Shown: positions 1 through 25,160 of the stretch, in pieces
Layout: every line of letters starts with the position of its first letter
How positions within the stretch are numbered: position 1 is the first letter of the stretch
Assembly: GCA_036768485.1 (NCBI GenBank)
Contig: JAVLUZ010000165.1
Coordinates: forward strand, 1-64,000
Origin: Mermis nigrescens
Lineage: Eukaryota > Nematoda > Enoplea > Mermithida > Mermithidae
DNA: 64,000 nucleotides
Direction: 5' to 3'
Translations under genes and position numbers: made by a program
The notes under the pieces: model-generated
What the model was told of the DNA's origin: nothing
Database searches by the model: none
What the model saw: only the letters and a program-made list of their open reading frames with translations

Positions 1-1346
1 GCACCTATTCTCAACGTGTAGTTAACCAACATAGCTGATGATCCGAACTAAAATTAGAAAAGGCCGTGAACAATAGATGTGTTGCATGGGGTGTCCGACA
101 TGATGGTGCTCGCTACTTATGCACAAAGGCAATTAAAATTATTGGTTCCGCCCGTCCAGGATATCCGACTGTGCATTAAAAGTTTTGTGCTTTGCGCCTA
201 TACTTTTGTGCTGTCGTTGTTTGGTAGTATGCCCCCATTGTAGGCACTTCGCGCCTACAGAGGAGAGTCTCTATGCTTAAGCATTTGCTATGATTAAGCA
301 CAGTATATGCTTGAGCACACAGACTCTTTACGTGTCAGGATTACTACTCACATATCTATTAGAAATCAGGCACTTCCATCCTTTGATGGAATAGCAAAAC
401 ATGTGTACGCATCACCTCCCTGCATAGAAGCTAGCATGCGCATTCATGATGCTAAAATTACTAGCGCTACGTCAATGTTAAAAACACTGTCCTCAGCTGA
501 GTGTTTTCAGAAGAAGGCTTTTTAGGTTGGGCCGGAACTTCAGCCCGGTTTAAGACAGGCATAAGCCTGGCTTAAGCCACAACTTTTCTTGGTACTGCCT
601 TAAGCCACATTAAGCTAGCCAGGCATCAGCCTGGCTCAGATTTTATGCCGCAATTATTTTAATGAAATTGGGCCCTGGGCTTTTTAACATAGACACATGA
701 AGTGAGCAAGTTCTTAATGTGACGTGTGCTAGGCTTTAGCGCTACGTCACAATTATATTATGTCTTCCAATATTATGTCTTCTAAGAGGTGTGACCTATT
801 ACCATACATCTTTCAATTAGTTTTAATCCAGTGATACGCAGGCGCTCAGTGCATATTTTATTGTCCCTTGATTGAAATATACAGGTATACATATAGTGAA
901 ACAGGTCATTCGCAATTTTGAAACCTAAGGTTATGTATGTCATAGATTCTATATTGCATTCTACGCTGAGTGGATTGATTTAATAGTTCTTTGTTCATAT
1001 TTTATGTTTAGCATATTTCATGCCAGCGTGTTTAAGAGGTAAATTCGTTTAATAGGCAAATTATTAATGTGCGTTCTAGAAAAAAGTGTGCACTCCAATC
1101 AGTATAGCAAACTTTAGCGAACTCGCTCAATCATAATTCAATAACCAGATTAAATCGTGCCGTTAATACTTATTAATTTTGAATTTCTTACACAGTTGCT
1201 GCTTCATCAGAATTTCCAGTTGCATGAACATTTAGAGTGCAAAATCAAATGAATGCTAAATATTTAACAAGAGCCCTTTCCTGTGTTCTTGCATTCCTGG
1301 CTGCTCCCAGAGTCCTGAAGTTTCATACATTTTTTCATATTAACAG
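1..1346. other. Non-coding flank, probably intron upstream of the first FkbM exon in the window
   Basis: No supported gene. A small hairpin with 7-bp arms TGTAGGC/GCCTACA lies near 239-260, and short repeated GGCTTAAGCC/AGCCTGGCT words lie at about 530-650. The stretch ends in a T-rich tract followed by AG at 1345-1346, which is read as a splice acceptor for the exon that follows. Any N-terminal signal-anchor exon of the FkbM gene must lie in or beyond this stretch; none was recognised. Confidence 0.5.
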
Positions 1347-1523
1347 AAGATGATGTACAAGTAGTACTACCAATAACTATTGAAGATGACTACATATCGA
1401 ATTGGAAATGGGATGATTCGAGATTGATAAGTCACATAAAAAAACATTATCTATTCCCACCGTCGCCAGCAGCTATTTCATATAACCTGGAAAACCCTAA
1501 TGCTATGAGATGGAGTGCAGAAG
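1347..1523 (+). CDS. FkbM-family methyltransferase, internal exon (part 1 of a split gene)
   Basis: This open stretch of 177 nt starts after a T-rich tract and AG and ends at GGTAATA (donor GT at 1524-1525). It carries two bases of a split codon, 58 whole codons and one final base. The protein has the layout seen just before the methyltransferase core in invertebrate FkbM/Star-like proteins: an acidic start, then ISHIKKHYLFPPSP, then YNLENPNAMRWSAE. It ends in phase 1, and the exon at 24513 begins with the two bases needed to complete the codon. Family knowledge: this segment leads directly into the methyltransferase fold. Inference: both belong to one gene with a 23-kb intron. Upstream exons are not in view. 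Confidence 0.72.
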
Positions 1524-3206
1524 GTAATAAAATTAGAATATTAATAAATTTAAGATTCATCATTTTGTAGAGCATGAATAGCACGTCGACACCTTCCAGT
1601 GATATACATGACTTGCACCCACACTGAGTATTAGGTATACCAAAGCAAATGTAAAACTGTAAATGTCTGGTACAACGTTTTTTAAAAGGAGAAGTATTTA
1701 CCTAATTATAATCGCTATGAAAGTTTTTGTATCGCTTCGTCTGAATGTAGAGAAGAGCCAAAGAAGGATAACAGTAGGCCGAAAAGTGCGACTCAACAAT
1801 TTCAAGAAAAATTCCGTTTTCTCAGCCAAATTTAAACCATTTTTCTTAATTCTGTTTCTGTTAGATAGACAATCATGTTCTCCATCTGAATGAATTATTT
1901 TATGCGCTTATTGATTGAGGATTGAGAGTTTTATTTTCAGTATTCTGACAAATCGGCTCTGGTTTTCATTCCAGTTGAAATTCAAAGATATAGTGGTATT
2001 ATATCTTTTTACTTTTCATACATCATTTAAAAAAATTAAAATTTCTTATTAGCTGATTGACGTGGAATTGTTGTCTGTATCAGGTTCTTATGCTATAAGC
2101 CGTCAATCCACTTTTATTAACTCATTTTTGAAAGCTTTTGTGTTTCTCACATGAATAAGAGTTTGAACCTTTCAAAAATATGCAACATTAATATTGTTAT
2201 CGAGTAGAACTTTCAAAGAGCTTTCAAACAGTCCAAGTTTAACGATAAAGGTTAAGCTGAAAAGATGTTTCAGGCAAAAAATGGACCAAGCGTTGGAAGT
2301 TCCTACCTAGACGTACACGTACAAAAGGCCCGCCCGCATCTAGGAGGTAAAGGGTGGTGGTGCCCCCTTTTATTTTTTTAGAATTTTTAGCTATGAAATG
2401 CTATAAGTCTTTGACGTACCCCAGCGTGAAAATGCTCAAATTCTCGGAGCTTCGCGCAATAAATTCAGTCAGAATAATTATTTACAACGTATTCAAATCT
2501 TTTTTAAGGTCGGATTTTTCCTTGAGAGCGAGTTTTTATTTCTATTCTTCAAGAAAGTGCACATTTGAGCATAATAGCATAAAAACGTTCTCTTTGTGCC
2601 CGGTTTATTGTTTATTTACATTTTTGCTTTGAAGCCGATAATAACCCATAGAGTCAAGTTAGAAATGGGGAACATATCCAATTTTTTAGCCCTTCGCGCC
2701 GGATTATTTATTTTCTCTGCTGATGTTTTTGCAAAGCACAAAGATTGACTTAATTAAGAAAAGCAGGGATGTTGTTCATGAAATGAAAATGATTAGAAAT
2801 CACTCACGCAGACAGTTTGAATGACTGATATTGTGTACTTAAGTTCTGAAAGTGAAAATTTTTAATATGTTCTGCAAATTTTTCTTTGCCATTATATAGA
2901 GCTCGTTGAGAAACTTTAAACACTGCCTTTATTTTTTGCCTATCTCCAGATAGTTCTCGAGATATCCGATTTAAACCTTTGCGATTCCCCCTGGAATAAA
3001 ATTCTGGATGCAGGGCTGCATACACATGTAGGTATATACGAAAATATTTCAATGAAATTTTATCTATTGACAATGAGTGTACTTTTCGGAATTAAGCTTA
3101 GAAAAACAAATCCGCATCTACGAATTTCGCATAAAGAATACTCGAAATAAGTAAGTAAGAAGAAAGGTACGAAGAATTTTCAACTTCAGTAAACTTCATC
3201 GAAATA
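1524..3206. other. Intron sequence without recognised genes
   Basis: AT-rich, with short open frames that have no family resemblance. A small CG-rich piece near 2310-2370 (CCCGCCCGCATCTAGGAGG, then GGTGGTGGTGCCCCC) and TTCGCGCCGGATT at 2693-2705 resemble parts of other repeats in the window and suggest old element debris. Nothing else is supported. Confidence 0.5.
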
Positions 3207-3467
3207 TCATAGGTAGCGCGTTAGCGCGGACCTATAATATACTTGGCCATCCTTTTTTCTAATATGTTTTTCACAGCGAGTGCGAAATTTGTGTCCCCCC
3301 TCACAGCTATAACGGCGCACATCTGAGAGGTGCAGTTTTTTTAAAAGGTAGATAATAAAAAAACTTAGTGCTCCCATTTTTTTCTTGTTTACACTCAATA
3401 CCGAGCGCGTCGTTAGTGTGTAAAGTTTACACCAAAAATTCAAATAATTTGCGGAGGGCCAATTTTT

Positions 3468-4375
3468 TTTTAAAAAATGTTTTTCCTAATTAGTAGGTTA
3501 CGAATCTGGTCTTAAAATTTCTTTACACATATTGGTTGTTGCACAGGAGTGTAAACTAGACGGTTTTTTTTACAGTTTTCATGTGGCCAAGCATATCTAA
3601 CTCAGTTTTACATTCTATGCAGTCTGGTTGGTTTCAAAAGGTAGACGGTTAAAAAATCTAGGGGTGACTTTTTTTAATTTTTTTTAAAAAGTAATATTTT
3701 AGAATTTAGAGGCGGTTTATTGTAAAGAGTCTGGGACAAAAAAATATTTTTCCCTGCCATATTCTTAACTTGGTAGCAGAACGTGGTAACTACCTTTAAA
3801 ATGTACCTCGTCTTAAGCGCTACACGTCAAAATTTATTTTGTTTCTTTACAATCAGTTTTGCGTATTTAGTGCAAGTGTAAACTTTACACTGAAAAATTT
3901 TTTCCGCCCATAGCGTCCTGGATGATGAATTTTTTTAAAATTGTTTTCCCTAATTAGTAGGTTACGAATCTGGTCTTAAAATTTCTTTACACTCATTGGT
4001 TGTTGCACAGGAGTGTAAATTAGACGGTTTTTTTACTGTTTTCTTGTAAAAGAGCATATCTAACTCAGTTTTACATTCTATGCAGTCTGATTGGTTTCAA
4101 AAGGTAGACGGTTATAAAATCTAGGGGAAACTTTTTTTATTTTTTCTTAAAAAGTAATATTTTCGAATTTAGAGGCGTTTTATTGTAAAGAGATTGAGAC
4201 AAAAAAATACTTTTATCCTGCCATATTGTCCACTTAGTAGAAAGAACGTGGTAACAACCTTTAAAATCTTAAAATTTATTTTGTTTCTTTACAATCAATA
4301 TTGCGTTATTAGTGCAGGTGTAAACTTTACACTGAAAAAATTTTTTCCGCTCAGAGCGTCGTGGATGATGAATTT
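3468..4375 (+). repeat. Two tandem copies of a ~455-bp block inside RC1 c1
   Basis: Sequence starting TTTTTTAAAAAATG, followed by CTAATTAGTAGGTTACG and TCTGGTCTTAAAATTTC, occurs near 3468 and again near 3926 with only small changes. Each block ends close to a perfect palindrome of the GTGTAAACTTTACAC type (3876-3890 and 4318-4332). The inverted RC1 copy c7 carries the same doubled block at about 58150-59090, so the doubling predates the spread of subfamily I. Confidence 0.75.
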
Positions 4376-4718
4376 TTTTTAAAATGTTCTCTGTGAGGTC
4401 AGAATAACGAATCTGACCTTCAAACTTTTCTACAATCAATACACAGTACCAGGGGTTTAAACTTTACACTCTAGTGGATGAGTAAAAAAACAGATTTTGT
4501 CCAAGATTTCTCTGCCAACTTTTTCGGTAATGAGTTAAGATAATTTGAGAGATAAAAATAAAGTAACTTTTAGGGCTACACGTCAAAGCAAACCACATTC
4601 AAAAAACGTAATATTGAGTTGTTTATGGGGGTGTAAAGTTCGAAATCTGAGGTGTAAAATGGGCGAAAAAACAGGTTTTTTCGTATTTAATTGGTAAATC
4701 ATATCAAATATTTTGCGG

Positions 4719-5087
4719 AACATAAGTTTGGCACATACAAACGTACTACAATCAAAAGGCTACAAACTGGCCCAAACCGAATTTATTTACACTCGGTTCA
4801 GATTTTTAAAGTTTACAATGTGGTGGATAGTGAAAAATACGTGTTTGTCCATATTTTTGTTCGCCACCCCTTTAAAAGTACTCTATTTTTATCCTATTTG
4901 ACCTCTCCCGACTTCTGAACAGAGAAAGTGGCGAACAAAAATATGGACAAACACGTATTTCTCACTGTCCACCACATTGTAAACTTTTAAAATCTGAACC
5001 TAACGCCCCATTGAGTGTAAATAAATTCGGTTTGGGCCAGTTTGTAGCCCTTTGATTGTTGTACGTTTGTACGTGCCAAACTTATGT
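4719..5087. repeat. Long inverted repeat (hairpin) inside RC1 c1
   Basis: The left arm at about 4719-4867 and the right arm at about 4928-5087 are reverse complements with few changes, around a loop of about 60 bp. For example AACATAAGTTTGGCAC at the outer left matches GTGCCAAACTTATGTT at the outer right. The left arm alone corresponds to sequence at about 17190-17360 in copy c4, so the right arm is an extra inverted duplicate peculiar to this copy. Confidence 0.75.
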
Positions 5088-7649
5088 TTGTAAACTTTAC
5101 ACTGAAAAAATTTTTGGGAAAAAAAATCAGTTTGGGTTTTTTTTGAAACAGATGAAAAAACCGATTGATTGCCCCAGATGTACATTCTTGTGCTCAATTT
5201 CCATTCGCACGTACACGATCGTTAAGCGCAACGCTTAAGTGAGTCCCCCGGGACCACCTTCCACTAAAAATTATCATATTTTTCATTCCACTCCCACACA
5301 TATTTTCAATCAAAATCCGGGATAGGAAAATGGGCACTTGGAATTAATGCGATTTGAGTACGAATTGGTATGTGTGTTATCATATCTTACGTGTGTTAAA
5401 AGATCATATGTGTGTCTCATATTTGTGCCTGTCTCGTTTGTACATACCTTTACCGTAAGCTTTTGCCCATAGGCCTATTGTCATATTCATGGATCCTTTT
5501 CATATCTCTTGGTTCGTGTTGTTACGATTCTTTTTCCGCGTCAGTTAATACTGCGTGCGAGCGCAGTTTTGACGGCACTTTAAGATTTTACATTTTACAA
5601 TTAGTTTTTGAGCCTAAGAGCCTCTCCGCCAGCTTCCGCGCTGAGCGTATCTTTTCTTTCTTTTCGTCGCCGTACGTGAGCAGACTCCGTACGTGCCTTT
5701 CTATCTGCTTGGCTGCAGAACTCATCTGTTAGTTTTCCAGCGTAGTGTTCACGCTTCTTTTCGCCGTACGCTTTGTGTTTAATCATTTGTGTTTGTGCCG
5801 ATTGGCATCAGTTGTATGCCTTTGGCAGGGCTTTGTGCCCTTGTTTAATCACATTGTTTGATTTTACCCGATTAGTGTAACACGACGGTCGGCAGCACGT
5901 ATCCTCCATGCTGTCGCTTTTTAATTACTTCATAATTTTTCTGTCCAAAAAATATTGTAAAAATTAATTATGTAATTAACGATGCTGGGCTGGCTTAAAT
6001 TTCCGTGCTGTTGAATTTTGTCCTTGTGCTACACTATACTTAGGAACCCTTAATATTTTCAAGCACCGGAATTCGGTCCAAAACAAGTTAAATAATAATC
6101 TTTTTGAGCCCTCAATTAGGTTTCCGGGGAACTTACTTTAATTAGGTATTTAATCTCAGAGGGGTTAAGTAAGTAAGTTTCACTAGGTGCGTGCGTAGAG
6201 GGCCGGGCTTACCTTGAATAGGCCGGCCGCTTACCCCCAAATCGCCAGCTGGTGATCGACCTCCTAAAAAGGGCGAGAACCCCCGTGTGAGCGCATAAAC
6301 TTGAGATTTGGGTTAAGTAAGCGAAGTGAACGTAGCTTGAGTCTACGTTTACACATCTGATATTTATTTGTCCTTGGTTCATTGTGGAGACTTAATTTTT
6401 CAAAAATGTTGATCGTAATATCAGAATTACGAATCCGACTGAAATTTTCTTTAAACTCTGTGGTTGTGTATAGTTTACACTGCATATTAACTCTTGTTCT
6501 AGAGCCTTGCGGAAGCTTATTTCTTTTCAAAACGTTCTACGTAAAATCAGAATTGAGAATCTGACTGTTAGTTTTCTCTACAGCTAGTAGTTGTGTGAAG
6601 TTTGCACTAATCATTTGTTGTTAAAATGTAGTTTATACTACAAATTTAATTTACTTCCAAATCTGAGCGTTAGTGTTCCTTACACTTTATATTTGCTTAA
6701 AGTTAATGCTTGAAAACTTTGATCTGTTAAAATAATATAAGGTTGTCTTGTTTGAAAAGGATAATGCTGATGTTAAGAACAATATTGTTTACCGTGTTCT
6801 TGGACTACTGTCATTATTGTGGCATGTTACTGTATGTGTTTACTGACTGATGTACTCAAATCATGCTCATTAAAAGTAGGGTACTAGCAAAGAAAAATAC
6901 TCCGATGGAAGAAGAAAGATGAATATACCTGGAATTGTGGATTATTAAGGATGTAAAAGGAGGGGACTAGGAAAAATCTACCTAAAGTCGCAAAATCTGC
7001 TAAAAATCAGACTTTCTCTAAGCAACGCAAAAAATCGAAGTATATTCTGCGGCCAACAGACTAAAATAAATATTAAAGCATAAAAATGATTGAAAAAGCA
7101 GCAAGTTAGCTATGCAGTAGCTATGGGAAATGATATTGAGTAAACTAACAGTCTTTCTAAGCCAATTGAATGAAATGGCAAACATCGAAGAGAATTGGAG
7201 ACATGGTTGGTTTAAAACAGTAGGAGACGCGTAAGTTGACTTGAAACAGACTAAGTGTAGATACACTAGCATGACGGTAACGATTGTGTGCACTAATCGA
7301 TCGGCCCCTGCTTTGCTTGCTATAATGCTCATAACAAAATACAACAACTTTAAATACAATACCACTTAGTTTTCTATCAATCAGGTGCCAGCAATTTAAG
7401 AAAGTAAGCTTGATAGATTTCGTTTATACACTCTTATCTGAAACTTCGAACATTATTTCAAAAAAAGACACTTTTTTAGGCCGCAGAATATACTTCGATT
7501 TTTTGCGTTGCTTAGAGAAAGTCTGATTTTTAGCAGATTTTGCGACTTTAGGTAGATTTTTCCTAGTCCCCTCCTTTTACATCCTTAATAATCCAGAATT
7601 CCAAGTATATTCATCTTTTTTGTTCCATCGGAGCATTTTTATTTGCTAG

Positions 7650-8144
7650 TTCTAAAATACACAGGTAGGTAGTATGGTTGTTAATCGTTTTAATAACGTT
7701 AGTTGCTGGATAATGAAGCGTTTTTCTTGGAAAATAGGTGAATGCTTCTCACAGTGAAATAATGTTTTGACTTTTCCTGTCAAATCAAATATTCAAAAAT
7801 TACGTAGATTTCGTTGTTTGAACTTTGTATTAATGCCAGTAGTTTTGAACTGCATTTCTAGCTCTAGAATAAAACTCTCTACACTAGTCTCCTCCATTCC
7901 AAACTATCAGTTTCATAAAAGCCTCAGTACTGCATTAGTTTTTCACTACGAAAATTGGCTTCTATTATGCTCTCGTAACAGCTGATTGTTTTACACTCTT
8001 CTTCTTGATATTTAACATGTTTTGTTTAACATGTGGTGCATCTAACAAATCACAGCAACAAATTAACCAATAAAATATTCTGATACAGATATATATTGAT
8101 ATCTGATGGAATGGAATTTAATTTAAAATTTAATTTAATTTAAA
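7650..8144. other. Spacer between RC1 copies, no gene seen
   Basis: AT-rich sequence between two RC1 copies. A frame at 7767-7985 has no family features. A short AATTTAAATT-type low-complexity stretch lies just before copy c2 (about 8110-8145). Nothing else can be supported. Confidence 0.5.
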
Positions 8145-9560
8145 ATCCGATGGAACAAAAACACGAATTTACTTTGGATTATGGATTATTTATGACAGAA
8201 AACTAAGAAAACGTTACCTTTGTATAAGCCTAAAGTAGCCAAATCTGCTAAAAATCAGACTTTCTCTAAGAAATGTACAGAATTGATGTAGATTCTGCGG
8301 CATAGAGATTGAAATAAACTATTGAACCAAAAAAACTAATGTAAAGCAGCAAGTTAGCTATGCAGCGGTTATGGGAAATTAGATGGAGTAAACTAGGCGA
8401 GACTTTGCAAGCCTATTTAATGAAAAAAGCAAACACAGATGCATTAAAGACAATCCAAGATATTGTTGGTTTAAAGCAGCAGGAAACGCGTGAGCTTACA
8501 AGAAAGAGACTAGATGTAGGTATGGATGCATGCCCGCAACGATTGTATGCACTATTCAATTTACGCCAGGTTCGTTTGCTATAATGTTCATGATAACAAA
8601 ATAAAACACCTTTACATACAATTGCAGTTTTGCAACTTACAAGCAATTTACGACAAGTAAACATTTTACATTATGTTTGTACACTCTAATGTGAAGAATT
8701 GAATTTATTCAAAGTTTACATTTTTTCAGAGGCCGCAGAATATACTACGAGTTTTTTGCGTTGCTTATAGAAAGTCTGATCTTTAGCAGATTTTGCAACT
8801 TTTAATCCCCTCCTTTTCCATCCTTAATAATCAGCAATCCCAAGTATATTCGGCCGTTTTGTTCCATTGGAGCATTTTTGTTTTGCTAGTACCCTATGTT
8901 TAATTAGCATGATTTGAGTGAAAATCATTGAGTAAACACAAATGGTAACATGCCAGAATAATGAAAGCAGTCCAAAAACGCGGAAAACAATATTGTTCTG
9001 AATATTAGCATTACCTTTGTTGAACAAGACAACCTTACCTCATTTAAAAAGATCAAAAAATTTCAGTATAATCTCTACACAATTATTGGGTACGTTCAAT
9101 GTCCTAATTCCGACGTTACATGAACATTTTTGAAAAAATTAAGCCCTCCGCAACGCTCTGAAACTAACTTTAATTTTTAGTATAATCTTACATAACTACT
9201 CGGTGTAAACAAAACATACAGCAGATTCGTAATCCTGACCCTATGGAACATTTTTAGGAAAAATTCACGTTTTGCAACGCTCTGGGAGTAAAATAGATTT
9301 GGAATGTAAACTACACATTAACAATGTAGGAATAGCGTCAACTTTACACAACTACTGGGTGTTGAGAAAACTAACAGTAAGATTCTTATTTCTGACATTA
9401 CGTAGAAGATTTTCAAAAAATTTAGCTTTCACAAGGCCCTAGAACTAAAGTTAATTTGCTGTGTAAAGTTTACACAACTATAGAGTGTAAAAAAGATTGT
9501 AGTCGGATTTATAATTCTGATATCACTCTTATATTACAATCAACATTTATAAAAAACCGA
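8145..9560 (-). mobile_element. RC1 copy c2, truncated and eroded (subfamily I)
   Basis: The eroded outer arm begins near CCGATGGAACAAAAA (about 8147), the loop is shared with c1, c6 and c7, and the inner arm ends TTTTGCTAG at 8881-8889. The subfamily I spacer and a short piece of the motif-rich body with GTGTAAA words follow. The 5' TC end is missing, because similarity fades near 9560. Order and orientation match the other copies. No coding capacity. Confidence 0.6.
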
Positions 9561-11218
9561 GCTAATTTCCGATCCAACAGGTCTTAACTTCGGCTGATGC
9601 GAGCATGAGATCTTAGATCTTGCAACATTAGATAGATAGAAGTGTCTTCTTTCGAATCGTGTAAGAAAGTTTGGACGGATATCAACGCTTTGGGCGCTAC
9701 GGCAATATGTTTACATCTACACTGTAATATTGTTTAAACGCCAATAGCGTCATTGGTCTTGCCATCAATTCGCATCCTATTTTCACGGGGTTTAAAAAAT
9801 GAGCTAACTAGTTTTATTGACGGTATTTATTGCCAAACAGGTCAAAAAACGATACCTACATGAGCAATAATGTGATACAATGCAGAAACTCTGGGATTAG
9901 AACAATGTCAATGTGAGGTATGAACAAATAGCCGTAGTGCACGAAACGCTGGCAGCTGGTCAAAATTTTTAACGCGGTTTAACAATGACATGTTTGTCTA
10001 TAAAGTGTAGCTGGTCCTAAAGTTTTATGTTTAAATCATCCGAAGTTATGACTTATCAAATCGAAATGTAGCCTTTTTTATGGGCCACCCTGTACATATA
10101 TACATGGGCGTATTTAGGGGGTGGGGGGCAGCCCACTCTCCTTAGTGCAAAAATAATATAAGAAACGTAAGGAAAAGCAAAGAAAATTGACATCTCTTTA
10201 TTAGGAAATCTCAAAATTTTCGGCAGTTTGCGCCGTAGAATCATTATATTAATTAAGTTAGGCCCAAGCGAGGTCAAAAAGTGTCATTTTTCATAGCTTA
10301 TCGAGAAAAAATGAAAATTTCTCCGAAACGTTTGAATTCTATGACCTTAACGGATAGAGCGTGTTCGGAAACATGAGAAAATGCACTTCATTTGGTGCCC
10401 CGGCGAAGATATCCCTAAATATAGGTTTACCAATTTCGGACCGCCCCTCACCTAAAATAATCCTCCATCATTCAAACTGTTTACCAATGTGTGGTCGTCA
10501 TGTAACATCGGCATTTTTAACAGCAATATCCTACGATCTCTGATAGAATAATAGCTTATGGATAATTGCCGTTTTCTTTAATGCAAATGATCAGCTGATT
10601 ACCTTCTAAAACACACTTATGCTTATAAGGAGGACAAGAACCAGCTCAATAATGAAATCCAAAACATTGCCGAGTAAAACAATTTTTTTCAAAATAGCGC
10701 ATCCTAACGTTTTCCTACCACAGTTATAGAATTTCTACGGAGAAATTTCTTATGATACAAATATTCTTGCAAAATTTGACTCAAAAATAAACTTCCAGAT
10801 TAAAAATCCTTTAACAAAGAATTTTTATCTTCGATAAACAAGACAGAGACATCGTTTTTTCCAATCTCTGGGTTTACCCCCCCCCACCCTCCCGCACAAG
10901 AATTTTTCATCCAGCAGAATGTTTAGTTCTCAAAAAGTCATTTTAAATGACTTTTTATATATTTTAGCGATCATCTAATTCAAAAGTGCTAATTTGTCTG
11001 AGGCATCGCACCATATAGTAGAAATTGCCTGAATTTCATCGAATTAATTTTTTATCTTTCACTTTTCCAGTAGGATACAACGTCGTCAAAAATGTTAAAA
11101 TGTTTTTGAGATGGTCACTTTAGGGATATTTTTAGGTTAATTTATTTAATTTAATTTTGTACGTTTTAATTATTTAATAATTTGTAATTTAATTAAAAAA
11201 TTTAATAATATATAAAAA
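9561..11218. other. Intron sequence with debris of other mobile elements
   Basis: No gene is supported. GGGCCACCCTGTACATA (about 10081) and GGGCGTATTTAGGGGG (about 10107) resemble ends of common arthropod DNA elements, and a poly-C/CCACCCTCCC run near 10876-10900 may be a matching right edge. Target duplications could not be defined. A/T-rich sequence continues to the (TA)n tract. Confidence 0.4.
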
Positions 11219-24460
<13,242 letters not shown>

Positions 24461-24512
24461 TGTTTTGATTTGTTTTATTATCAATAACCGTTTCTTATTT
24501 ACCAATTCGAAG

Positions 24513-25132
24513 CAATGCTTGAAACGACTGTGATAAATCTGATATCTCGGAAGCGGAAGACGAATGGGTTCTTCATCGAAGCTGGAGCGAATGATGGTGA
24601 ACAGAATTCTAATACTTTATTCCTGGAAAAGTATTTCAATTGGACTGGATTACTGGTGGAACCTGAAGCGAGAAATTTTATAAAATTAGTATCAAAGAAA
24701 CGGAAATCCTGGCTGGCAAATTGCTGTCTACATGATAAACAAATGCCAAATCGGATGTATATCTCTTCCAGGAATTTAATAAGTTTTCCAACTAGTGATG
24801 CAATTCCATCTGAGAAAAACATCATCAGATTTTTTGGGCTTGAAAAGAAGAGGAGAGTGTGGTGTTTTAATCTTCATTCTTTGCTACTGGCCATTAACAA
24901 AACATCGAATATCGATTATTTGGTGCTAGATACAGAAGGAAGTGAACTGGGAATAATGTCATCTCTAAATTATACAGCACTGCGTCTAAAAGCATTGCAG
25001 GTGGAACACTACAAACGAAATTATATTTTTATTAAAGATAGAATAAGCTCAAAGAAGCGCATTCTTCAATATAGACACATTCGTTCAACAGCATATTCCA
25101 GAATTGAAAGAAATTCTAGCAACACACTATGA
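24513..25132 (+). CDS. FkbM-family methyltransferase, 3' exon with catalytic core
   Basis: An AG acceptor at 24511-24512 is followed by the two bases that complete the codon left open by the exon ending at 1523. Numbering from the ATG at 24515: [12 protein letters not shown] (18-29) is the SAM-binding start of the FkbM fold, [19 protein letters not shown] is at 32-50, the CFNLHSLL segment at 117-124 and the second core motif [13 protein letters not shown] at 133-145. Family role: SAM-dependent O-methyltransferase-like domain, usually in membrane-anchored or secreted invertebrate proteins; the substrate is unknown. The frame stops at 25130-25132, but the last 40 or so residues are basic and unlike the family. 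Another frame, open to the TGA at 25158-25160, gives a more family-like tail, so a one-base shift near 25040-25070 is likely (mutation or sequencing error). Confidence 0.85.
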
Positions 25133-25160
25133 TGTCTTATTTATGAATACTCTTATTTGA

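Larger units (their letters stand above)
3207..7649 (+). mobile_element. RC1 copy c1 (non-autonomous Helitron-like element, subfamily I)
   Basis: The 5' end is TCATAGGTAGCGCG, preceded by A; the 3' end is ATTTGCTAG, followed by T. The 3' terminal hairpin TGTTCC-ATC-GGAGCA lies 10 nt before CTAG. From left to right it holds a long body rich in GTGTAAA/TTTACAC words, two tandem copies of a roughly 455-bp block, an internal palindrome (4719-5087), a stretch at about 5100-6340 found in no other copy here, and a spacer (6740-6880). A fold-back 3' segment (about 6884-7649) follows, whose arms of about 170 bp are reverse complements. No coding region is supported. The ends and A|T flanks fit a canonical Helitron; a TA-duplicating DNA transposon is the alternative. 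Confidence 0.7.

Noticed and set aside
5412..5732. 106-residue frame with Cys/Ser/Phe-rich sequence
   Set aside because: It lies in CT-rich sequence inside RC1 c1 and has a mirrored frame on the other strand (5601-5786). No family features.
6884..7649. Fold-back segment as an independent MITE with long TIRs and TA duplication
   Set aside because: It always occurs at the same end of RC1 and in the same order, so it is treated as the RC1 3' end. An ancient insertion exactly at that end cannot be excluded.
24515..25132. FkbM gene as bacterial horizontal transfer or contamination
   Set aside because: The gene is spliced, matches the invertebrate subfamily layout and is embedded in eukaryotic repeats.
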